Shown here one piece after another: positions 13,462-20,954 of a DNA stretch of 22,566 nucleotides. Position numbers and translations under genes: made by a program. Source of the stretch: MGNI01 sp964353875 (lineage in GTDB: Bacteria > Chloroflexota > Anaerolineae > Anaerolineales > E44-bin32); assembly GCA_964353875.1 (NCBI GenBank), contig CAYGXU010000047.1:1-22566 (forward strand). The letters run 5' to 3'. Below the pieces are notes generated by a model, which saw only the letters and a list, made by a program, of their open reading frames with translations, had not been told where the DNA came from and did not search any database. The stretch's first letter is position 1. Every line of letters starts with the position of its first letter.

Positions 13462-16400
13462 ATGTCCTTCGTCCACTTGCACGTGCATTCTGAGTATTCC
13501 TTGCTAGATGGGCTCAGTCGTATCCCAGAGCTTGTAAAAAGAGCGAAAGAGCTGGAAATGCCTGCATTGGCATTAACAGATCATGGTGTCCTCTTTGGGG
13601 CAATTAACTTCTATGAAGAAGCGAAGAAAGCTGGGATAAAACCGATCATCGGTATAGAAGCCTACCTGGCCTATCGCCGCATGCATGATCGCAATCCTCA
13701 ACAAGACAGTCGTACCTATCATCTGCTCCTGTTGGCAGAAAATGATGTTGGCTACCGGAATTTACTCAAGATCGCCAGCGCCTCTCAGCTTGAAGGATTT
13801 TATTACCGACCGCGTATTGATCATGAGTTCCTTCAGGCTCATAGTGAGGGGATCATCACCACAACCGGATGTTTGTCAGGCGAAATTCCACGTGCCATCA
13901 TCGAAGGTCGCTCCCACGATGCCCAAAAACTTGTGGATTGGTATTATGAAGTATTTGGCAAAGATCGGTTTTTCTTCGAATTGCAGGATCACAACATCGC
14001 TGAACTACCTGCGGTTAACAGAGCGCTGCTTGATCTGGCGAGACGCTACAATGGACACTGTATCGCCTCGAACGACGTCCATTATATTAATCCGGAGGAT
14101 GCCGAATTACAAGACATCCTCCTTTGTATCCAAACCGGATCAGTTCGCTCCGATCCGGAACGGATGCGGATGTCCGATAAGACCTTCTATCTACGTACTG
14201 GCAGCGAAATGCAGGCACTTTTCAGTGAAGTTCCCGGAGCCATTGATAACACCCTCTGGATTGCAGAACGCTGTGAGGTTAATTTAGATTTCAAAGGGTA
14301 TCTCTTACCTGATTTTCAGGTTCCAGAAGGTCAGACGCCGGATAGCTATCTGCACCTGCTTTGTGAAGATGGGCTTAAAAGTCACTTTGGTCCCCGAGCA
14401 GAGGATCCTGTTTATCGGAATCGCCTGGACTACGAATTACGTATCATCCATCAAATGGGTTTCGATACTTATTTTCTTATCGTTTGGGATTTGTGCCGTT
14501 TCGCCCGTGAAGAAGGAATTTGGTATAACGCACGCGGTTCGGCTGCAGGATCGATCGTTGCCTATTGCCTTGAGATCACCCTGGTTGATCCCATTGAACA
14601 TGGATTGATCTTCGAACGCTTTCTTAATCCCGGCCGGGTTTCCATGCCGGATATCGATTTGGATTTCCAAGACGATTTGCGTTCCAAGATGCTGGAATAT
14701 ACTGCAGAGAAGTATGGCCGAGATAAAGTGGCGCAAGTCATCACTTTTGGCACTCTAGGAGCGCGGGCAGCCATTCGGGATGTGGGTCGTGTGCTCGACA
14801 TCCCTCTGCCTGAAGTCGATCGAGTGGCAAAGCTGATTCCCAACATCCCTGGGAAACCGGTTACGATTGGCGAAGCGCTTGAAACGGTCTCGGCCTTCGC
14901 CGAAATCTATGAAAATACTCCCTACTTGCGTGAGATGATCGATACAGCCGCTAAATTAGAAGGGGTTTCCCGCAACGCTGGTACCCATGCGGCGGGAGTG
15001 ATCATCACCCCGCATCCGATTGTGGAATATGTGCCCCTCCATCGACCCACGAAAGGCGGTCTGGCTGATAGCCCTGTCGGGGCGATCACGCAATTCGAAA
15101 TGCAAGTGTTGGATTCCCTCGGTTTACTCAAGGTGGACTTTCTTGGGCTTTCGACACTCACTGTCATGGAACGTGCATGTAGGTTGATCCATCAACGTCA
15201 CGGCGTCCATTTCGATATTCATAACATCCCGCTTGATGATCCAGCCACATATGAACTTCTGGGGCGGGGTGATGTTCTTGGTGTGTTCCAGGTGGAAGGC
15301 GCAGGGATGCGCCGGAATTTGATGGAGATGAAGCCCAATTCTTTGCCGCATGTCATCGCCATGGTTGCCCTTTATCGTCCTGGGCCGATGGACTTCATCC
15401 CAGCCTATATCCGGCGCATGCATGGCGAAGAAGCAGTGGTTTATCGCCACCCAATGTTGGAAACGATTCTGAAAGAGACCTTTGGGATCACGGTTTATCA
15501 AGAGCAGATTATGTACACCGCTATGAACCTGGCAAAGTATAGTGCTTCTGAGGCGGATGATCTACGCAAAGCAGTGGCAAAGAAGAAAGCCGATGTTTTA
15601 CACGAGCATCGGGGAAAGTTTGTTCGTGGTGCAGTTGAGAATCAAGTCCCGGAAAATACCGCCAATGCCATCTTCGATGATTGGGAAGCTTTCGCTCGTT
15701 ATGGTTTTCCCAAAGGACATGCCGCTGATTACGCCGTCATTTGTGTGCAAACTGCTTATCTAAAGACGCATTATCCTTTTGAGTACATGACTGCACTCCT
15801 TTCAGTCTTTAAGAACGATACCGATAAAGTGGCGCTGTATATCGCCGATTGTCGACGAATGGGGATTGAAGTCCTCCCGCCGGATGTCAACGTCAGCGGT
15901 TTGGATTTTGAGATTGAAGAGCGCTCAGACGGTGCATGCGCGATCCGTTTTGGTCTGGCTGCTATTAAGAATGTTGGCGAGAGCGCCGTACAGGACATGG
16001 TCAGAGCGCGTCAAGAGGGCGGACCTTTTAGACACTTGCAGGATTTCGTTCGCCGCATCGACCTGCGCCAAGTGGGGAAAAGAGCTTTGGAATGTCTCAT
16101 CCGCGTAGGCGCACTCGACAATCACGGTCCAAGAAGCGCTTTGCTTGAATCGCTCGATCGAATTATCAGCATTTCCAATGCCTACTTCCGGGCGAAAGAG
16201 GTTGGTCAGCTCACATTGTTCGGTACTTCCACCGGGATCACAGAGGAGATCCACATGGAGCCTACCTCACCCGAGGTTTCTCATCGTCAGCAACTCAATT
16301 GGGAAAGGGAACTACTTGGCGTTTATGTTTCCGATCATCCTCTAAACCCCTACATGGAGCAATTCGCGCGCGTGGTTACCCACTTCAGTGCGGAGCTTAG

Positions 16401-17424
16401 TGAAGTGGAACAGGGGCTTGAGGTCTGTGTGGCTGGGGAGATCGGTCAGGTCCGGCCTTATCAGACACGCAATGGAAAAGCAATGGGATTTGTAAGCCTA
16501 GAGGATATACAGGGGACGATCGAATTGGTAGTCTTCAGTCGTGTGTGGAACCAAGTAGCGGGATGGATTGCCCCAGGCGTGATCGTGAAGGTGAAAGGCA
16601 AGGTGGATCGGGAACGGGGCGATCCGAAGGTCCTTGTTAATGGGATTAGCCAGGAGATCTTGAAGCCTCCTGGTTCTATTGTTGACTTAATTGAAGCTCG
16701 AGAAGAACGGATTTGTGAGGCCGGGCTTGAGGGCGGAGGTACTCCTGTCGAAGAGGGTTACTTGCTTGAGAATAAAATAATTGATGAATCGCCAATAGAA
16801 GAATTGAATGTCATGCAAGCGAACACGGTTGAGCTGGAAGAGGGTGAATTGCAGGTAGGTGATATTGAATATAAGGGGAGCCTCGATTCTGAGATTGGCT
16901 CCTATGATTGGGAAAGTGGAATAGGCGATTCGACCTTTATGGGGAGTCATAATTATGAGGAAATCGCGATCTCTGAAGAAGAGCATGGGGAGACTGACCC
17001 CCCCACGGTGAAGAGTCAGGAGCATGTTCCGTTGAATGTGTCACCGGAAGCGTTGGAATCAACGGGTGAGGATCATCATACGCCCTCTCCCGAAATAGGA
17101 TTACGTGCCTCTGACATTCAGTTGTCCCCCCAGGAATTCTCTGACCAAGAGCTTTCGACAACGGGGGATTTATCCCTCGTAAAGATATATTTGCGTTCTA
17201 CAGGTGATAAACGACGCGATGCGCTTCGCATGCGCCGTGTTTATGGTTTGTTGACCACTTACCCGGGCAGAGACCGTTTCTCGATATTTATTTTTGAAGG
17301 ATCCCGGCGCTATCATCTCGAGTTTCCTAACGACACGACAGGTTATTGTCCCGAATTATATGTTCAACTTCTTGAGCTTGTTGGTGATAAGAATTTCCAG
17401 GTCGAGACTTTGCGTCTGCAATAA
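13462..17424 (+). CDS. dnaE: DNA polymerase III subunit alpha
   Basis: 1320 aa, longer than the usual 1150-1200. An N-terminal PHP domain begins with HLHVHSEYSLLDG and HxH metal ligands. The polymerase palm has PDIDLDF with Asp397, Asp399 and Asp401 as catalytic metal ligands, and a fingers segment LYRPGPMDFIPAYI. Helix-hairpin-helix GLAAIKNVGESA lies near 831, the beta-clamp motif QLTLF starts at Gln916, and an OB fold spans about 988-1065. Then follows an acidic low-complexity linker (about 1080-1235) and a final domain of about 80 aa starting VKIYLRSTG. No clear Shine-Dalgarno precedes the ATG. The gene is followed after 15 nt by pfkA; a dnaE-pfkA neighbourhood is also known in Firmicutes. 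It is the replicative polymerase. Confidence 0.95.
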   Translation: MSFVHLHVHSEYSLLDGLSRIPELVKRAKELEMPALALTDHGVLFGAINFYEEAKKAGIKPIIGIEAYLAYRRMHDRNPQQDSRTYHLLLLAENDVGYRNLLKIASASQLEGFYYRPRIDHEFLQAHSEGIITTTGCLSGEIPRAIIEGRSHDAQKLVDWYYEVFGKDRFFFELQDHNIAELPAVNRALLDLARRYNGHCIASNDVHYINPEDAELQDILLCIQTGSVRSDPERMRMSDKTFYLRTGSEMQALFSEVPGAIDNTLWIAERCEVNLDFKGYLLPDFQVPEGQTPDSYLHLLCEDGLKSHFGPRAEDPVYRNRLDYELRIIHQMGFDTYFLIVWDLCRFAREEGIWYNARGSAAGSIVAYCLEITLVDPIEHGLIFERFLNPGRVSMPDIDLDFQDDLRSKMLEYTAEKYGRDKVAQVITFGTLGARAAIRDVGRVLDIPLPEVDRVAKLIPNIPGKPVTIGEALETVSAFAEIYENTPYLREMIDTAAKLEGVSRNAGTHAAGVIITPHPIVEYVPLHRPTKGGLADSPVGAITQFEMQVLDSLGLLKVDFLGLSTLTVMERACRLIHQRHGVHFDIHNIPLDDPATYELLGRGDVLGVFQVEGAGMRRNLMEMKPNSLPHVIAMVALYRPGPMDFIPAYIRRMHGEEAVVYRHPMLETILKETFGITVYQEQIMYTAMNLAKYSASEADDLRKAVAKKKADVLHEHRGKFVRGAVENQVPENTANAIFDDWEAFARYGFPKGHAADYAVICVQTAYLKTHYPFEYMTALLSVFKNDTDKVALYIADCRRMGIEVLPPDVNVSGLDFEIEERSDGACAIRFGLAAIKNVGESAVQDMVRARQEGGPFRHLQDFVRRIDLRQVGKRALECLIRVGALDNHGPRSALLESLDRIISISNAYFRAKEVGQLTLFGTSTGITEEIHMEPTSPEVSHRQQLNWERELLGVYVSDHPLNPYMEQFARVVTHFSAELSEVEQGLEVCVAGEIGQVRPYQTRNGKAMGFVSLEDIQGTIELVVFSRVWNQVAGWIAPGVIVKVKGKVDRERGDPKVLVNGISQEILKPPGSIVDLIEAREERICEAGLEGGGTPVEEGYLLENKIIDESPIEELNVMQANTVELEEGELQVGDIEYKGSLDSEIGSYDWESGIGDSTFMGSHNYEEIAISEEEHGETDPPTVKSQEHVPLNVSPEALESTGEDHHTPSPEIGLRASDIQLSPQEFSDQELSTTGDLSLVKIYLRSTGDKRRDALRMRRVYGLLTTYPGRDRFSIFIFEGSRRYHLEFPNDTTGYCPELYVQLLELVGDKNFQVETLRLQ

Positions 17425-17439
17425 GTAAAGGAGAAAGTC

Positions 17440-18411
17440 ATGGCAATGCAAAAAATAGCAATTCTGACTTCAGGCGGGGATGCCCCAGGGATCAATCCCT
17501 GTATACGTGCTGCGGTTCGCAAAGCGCTGCATATGGGAGTCGAAGTGATTGGCATTCAAGAAGGTTTTGATGGTTTAGTGCGGGGTGAGATGATCCCATT
17601 AAGGGCGCGGGATGTTGGAGGAATTCTCCAGCGTGGCGGGACTTTCCTGCGAACGGCTCGTTGCCCTGAATTTCGAGAGGTCAAGGTGCAGCGAAAAGCC
17701 TTGCGAGAATTGAACGAATCAGGGATTGAAGCTCTCATTGTAATCGGAGGGGATGGTTCCTTACGAGGCGCCCATGCTCTGGCCAAACACGAATTCCCTG
17801 TTGTCGGAGTTCCAGCGTCCATTGATAATGATATCTGGGGTACCGACATGAGCATTGGGGTTGATACAGCGGTTAATACCATCATGGATGCGGTTGATAA
17901 ATTGCGCGATACCGCTTCATCGCACCAACGGGCTTTCTTAATTGAGACGATGGGTAGGAATTGTGGTTATCTGGCATTAAACACCGGGATTGTCTGTGGG
18001 GCTGAGATGATCGTCATCCCAGAAAGGCAGGTTTCCCTTGAAGAAATCGCTCCTTTGGTGGAAAATGCATATGAACGTGGGAAGTCCCATTGCATCATCA
18101 TTTTTGCAGAAGGCGCCTCCCTAAAAGTGCAACAAGTAGCAGAGTATCTCGAAGCGCATGAAGTTGGTTTCGAGACGCGTGTGTCCATCCTAGGACACAT
18201 TCCGCGCGGGGGCAGTCCAACTGCTTTTGATCGCATGCTCGCCACTCGTATGGGAGTCGAAGCAGCAGAAGTCTTGCTAACCGGAGGGACGGATATCATG
18301 GTGGGCATCTCAGGCCGGGATATCGTCACGGTCCCCCTGGAAGAGGCGACATCCAAATCTCGTCCGGTAAATTTGGAGCTGCTTGAGATGGTACATGTAC
18401 TAGCACAATAG
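17440..18411 (+). CDS. pfkA: 6-phosphofructokinase, ATP-type
   Basis: 323 aa, the usual length for short bacterial PfkA. Family motifs are TSGGDAPGIN near the start, GGDGSLRGA (103-111), SIDNDIWGTD, ETMGRNCGY and HIPRGGSPTAFDR. At the two positions that separate phosphoryl donors (Gly104 and Gly124 in E. coli), this protein has Gly106 (GGDG) and Ala126 (PASIDND), so ATP use is predicted. It catalyses fructose 6-phosphate to fructose 1,6-bisphosphate in glycolysis. AAGGAG precedes the ATG at 17440; a second in-frame ATG lies 6 nt later. It is probably co-transcribed with dnaE (15-nt gap) and with the second kinase (53-nt gap). Confidence 0.93.
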   Translation: MAMQKIAILTSGGDAPGINPCIRAAVRKALHMGVEVIGIQEGFDGLVRGEMIPLRARDVGGILQRGGTFLRTARCPEFREVKVQRKALRELNESGIEALIVIGGDGSLRGAHALAKHEFPVVGVPASIDNDIWGTDMSIGVDTAVNTIMDAVDKLRDTASSHQRAFLIETMGRNCGYLALNTGIVCGAEMIVIPERQVSLEEIAPLVENAYERGKSHCIIIFAEGASLKVQQVAEYLEAHEVGFETRVSILGHIPRGGSPTAFDRMLATRMGVEAAEVLLTGGTDIMVGISGRDIVTVPLEEATSKSRPVNLELLEMVHVLAQ

Positions 18412-18416
18412 AAAAA

Positions 18417-18440
18417 TTCCAGCCCTACAGGAGGCTGGAA
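18417..18440. other. hairpin between the two phosphofructokinase genes
   Basis: TTCCAGCC (18417-18424) pairs perfectly with GGCTGGAA (18433-18440) over an 8-nt loop. No T tract follows on the plus strand, so it is more likely an mRNA-stabilising or processing hairpin than a terminator. On the minus strand it is followed by AATTTTTC and could stop antisense transcription. Confidence 0.45.
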
Positions 18441-18464
18441 AAATCCAACGAGAGAGGTCGCAAA

Positions 18465-19613
18465 ATGAGAATCGGAATATTAACTGGAGGGGGGGATGTG
18501 CCAGGATTGAATGCCTCGATTAAGTCGGCAGTCTATCGTTTGCTTGACTCCGGTAATGAAGTGATCGGGATCCGACGCGGATGGGCTGGTCTTCTGGAAT
18601 GTCAGCTCGACGTCCCCGCATCGGTTGCGAAATACACGATAACTCTTGATCAGAAAGTGGTGCGAACGATTGACCGTACGGGTGGGACTTTCCTGCATAC
18701 GTCTCGAACCAATCCGGCCAAGGTCAAACCATCCGCTGTCCCTGATTTCCTCAAGGACCAGATCGAAGGAGAAGATCCTCAGGACTTCACGACTTATGTG
18801 CTTTCAGTGATCGAAAAACTCGGGATTGACGCCATCATTGCCATCGGCGGAGATGACACCTTGTCCTACGCCTTACGTTTGCATCAGGAAGGCATCCCTA
18901 TTATTGGCATCCCGAAGACCATGGACAACGATGTGCACGGGACGGATTATTGTATTGGCTTTTCCACCGCGATCACCCGTAGTGTGAATATCATCCATAA
19001 CCTGCGCACCAGCGCGGGTTCGCATGAACGAATTGCGGTGATTGAATTATTCGGGCGTTACAGCGGGGAGACTTCACTGGTGACCGCCTATCTCGCCGGA
19101 GTGGATCGAGCGATTATTTCTGAAGTGCCTTTCGACCCAAGGAAATTAGCAGATTTTCTGTTGATGGATAAGGGCAATAACCCCAGCAATTACTCGATGA
19201 TGACCATCTCGGAAGGGGCGACATTCATTGGCGGCGACATCGTAACGCGCGACATCGCCGATGCTTATGGCCACAAAAAGCTTGGGGGAATCGGTGCGAT
19301 TACGGGTGATCTCATCAAGCAATTAACCGGCGAGGATATTATTTACCAGCAATTGGCCTACATGATGCGTTCCGGGTCGCCAGATTCACTCGACCTCATG
19401 GTAGCGATGAATTTCGCGGTGATGGCTGTTGATTTGATCGTGGCACGCAAAGCTGGCCGAATGGTAGCTCTAAGGAATGGGATCTATACCGACGTCCCCA
19501 TCACGGTCGTACATCAAGGCGCTCGTAAAGTCGACGTGGATGAGTTGTATGATGTGGAGCAATATAGACCAAAGATCTGGCATATGATCGGGAAACCGAT
19601 GTTCCTCTATTGA
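18465..19613 (+). CDS. phosphofructokinase family protein, pyrophosphate-type active site
   Basis: 382 aa, related to the preceding kinase but longer by an insertion of roughly 40 residues (about 45-110). Motifs are LTGGGDVPGLNASI at the N-terminus, GGDDT (128-132) and PKTMDND (150-156). Asp131 and Lys151 match the Asp104/Lys124 pattern (E. coli numbering) that marks pyrophosphate-dependent phosphofructokinases. The likely reaction is reversible PPi + fructose 6-phosphate, usable in both glycolysis and gluconeogenesis; the donor is inferred, not shown. GAGAGG precedes the ATG. Probably in one operon with pfkA. Its 3' end overlaps the convergent radical SAM gene by 7 nt. Confidence 0.85.
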   Translation: MRIGILTGGGDVPGLNASIKSAVYRLLDSGNEVIGIRRGWAGLLECQLDVPASVAKYTITLDQKVVRTIDRTGGTFLHTSRTNPAKVKPSAVPDFLKDQIEGEDPQDFTTYVLSVIEKLGIDAIIAIGGDDTLSYALRLHQEGIPIIGIPKTMDNDVHGTDYCIGFSTAITRSVNIIHNLRTSAGSHERIAVIELFGRYSGETSLVTAYLAGVDRAIISEVPFDPRKLADFLLMDKGNNPSNYSMMTISEGATFIGGDIVTRDIADAYGHKKLGGIGAITGDLIKQLTGEDIIYQQLAYMMRSGSPDSLDLMVAMNFAVMAVDLIVARKAGRMVALRNGIYTDVPITVVHQGARKVDVDELYDVEQYRPKIWHMIGKPMFLY

Positions 19614-20524
19614 TTTCGCCAATCGAGCCGGTTCAAGCCATGACGAAGGGCAAGCTGGAGAACCTGATGATATTCTTCTCGCGTTATGGGGCGGTCGAAG
19701 GGGGGATAATCTTTGGCGTGATGGGCAGGGCGGTATTGATTCATGATGTTGAGGTAGGTATGAGTGGAGATCTCCTCCGCCAGGAAACGAAAGATCAGGT
19801 CCGATCCAGCCATCCCTCCCGGTAAAACCAGATGACGAACGAGCAATCCCCGCAGGGCGATGCCGTTTTCGTCCAGGACGAGATCGCCCACCTGGCGGTG
19901 CATTTCTCGAACGGCAGCCTGGTTGATACGGGGATAATCCTTCACTTTCGACATCCGGTAAGCAATCTCACCATCGTTGTATTTCATATCTGGCATATAA
20001 ATATCCACAACTCCATCCAACAAGAAGAGCGCTTCCGGAGAATCGTATCCGCCTGTGTTATACACCAGGGGCAGGCGCAGCCCAAGTTCGACCGCGATGA
20101 CCAGGGCTTCCAGGATCTGCGCAACCACGTGCGAAGGGGAGACGAGATTGATGTTATGACAACCGGTTTTCTCCAGCCACAGCATGATGGTTGCCAATTC
20201 CTGGGCATCTAATTCATCCCCGGATGGAGCTTGACTGATATCGTAATTTTGGCAGTATTGGCAGCGCAGGTTACACCAGGAGAAGAAGATCGTGCCTGAA
20301 CCTCGCCAACCGCGCAATGGATTTTCCTCACCCAAATGTGGATTGAATGAAGCGACGCGCGCTTTTCGACCTGTTCGGCATAACCCGACCTTTATGTTTC
20401 GGTCGATGCCGCAGTGGCGAGCGCAAAGGTCACAAGACTGAAGGTGGTCGATGGCAATTTTCGTCCGTTGAGCGAGCTCTCCGCTCTGATGCAGTTTCAT
20501 GTAGGCAGGCTGAAAATGGCTCAT
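19607..20524 (-). CDS. radical SAM protein, PflX / COG1313 family
   Basis: 305 aa. An N-terminal cysteine cluster (Cys31, Cys34, Cys38, Cys49) precedes the radical SAM motif Cys84-x3-Cys88-x2-Cys91 (CNLRCQYCQNYDISQ). Then come LVSPSHVVAQILEAL, the strand LVYNTGGYDS, VDIYMPDMKY and the C-terminal LVRHLVLPGG, together the pattern of COG1313 (uncharacterised relatives of pyruvate formate-lyase activating enzyme). Target and role are unknown. The ATG at 20524 has no obvious ribosome-binding site; ATG at 20500 is an alternative. The gene is downstream of, and in the same direction as, a broken restriction locus, and its last codons overlap the convergent phosphofructokinase gene. Confidence 0.88.
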   Translation of the reverse strand: MSHFQPAYMKLHQSGELAQRTKIAIDHLQSCDLCARHCGIDRNIKVGLCRTGRKARVASFNPHLGEENPLRGWRGSGTIFFSWCNLRCQYCQNYDISQAPSGDELDAQELATIMLWLEKTGCHNINLVSPSHVVAQILEALVIAVELGLRLPLVYNTGGYDSPEALFLLDGVVDIYMPDMKYNDGEIAYRMSKVKDYPRINQAAVREMHRQVGDLVLDENGIALRGLLVRHLVLPGGMAGSDLIFRFLAEEISTHTYLNIMNQYRPAHHAKDYPPFDRPITREEYHQVLQLALRHGLNRLDWRNQ

Positions 20525-20568
20525 ATCAGCATCTTATCAGAGGCAACTTATGCGTGGCAAGTAATGGG

Positions 20569-20574
20569 ATTATA
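20569..20574 (-). promoter_or_regulatory. candidate -10 box for the radical SAM gene
   Basis: Perfect TATAAT on the minus strand, predicting a start near 20562 and a 38-nt leader. No convincing -35 at normal distance (TTGAAA at 20593-20588 is too close). It lies at the end of the res remnant. Confidence 0.35.
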
Positions 20575-20950
20575 TGAGAATCCGAAATTTCAATCTCATC
20601 CGATCTGGGGATTGAATTTTATCCGTCCAATTGGCCGGGCTCAGCCGGGTTGCGGAGGGTGTCGGCTGCAACCCGATGTCCAACGGCTCGTCCAGTCCGT
20701 TGTCCCGATACCACTTGAAAAAATTCTGCTTTCGTTCGTGGTTCGCGTCGGCGTGCTCGCCGGTCCGATAGTCGTGGAAATCCTCGTAATACTTCCACAG
20801 CGCCTTGATGGCATTCTCAACCGCCTTGCACTGGTAGTCCCACAACGTCTTCGTGCGCGAGAACGCGCCGATGTCGAACGCATTCCAGTTGACGGGCAGG
20901 CCGTCAAACCGTATATCTTCCACCATATCCTGCAGGTAAACGCGACTCAT
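20570..20950 (-). pseudogene. type III restriction enzyme (Res) remnant, N-terminal fragment only
   Basis: 126 codons. The first 100 or so match the start of type III Res subunits: WDYQCKAVENAIKALWKYYEDF, then ERKQNFFKWYRDNGLDEPLDI. Intact Res proteins have about 900 residues with a helicase (Walker A, DEAH) and a nuclease domain; none of these remain. After about residue 93 the sequence (QPTPSATRLSPANWTDKIQ) no longer looks like Res, marking a deletion junction near 20640-20680. The start lies 4 nt after the mod stop codon, the normal mod-res order. It cannot cut DNA. Confidence 0.75.
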
Positions 20951-20954
20951 CGTC

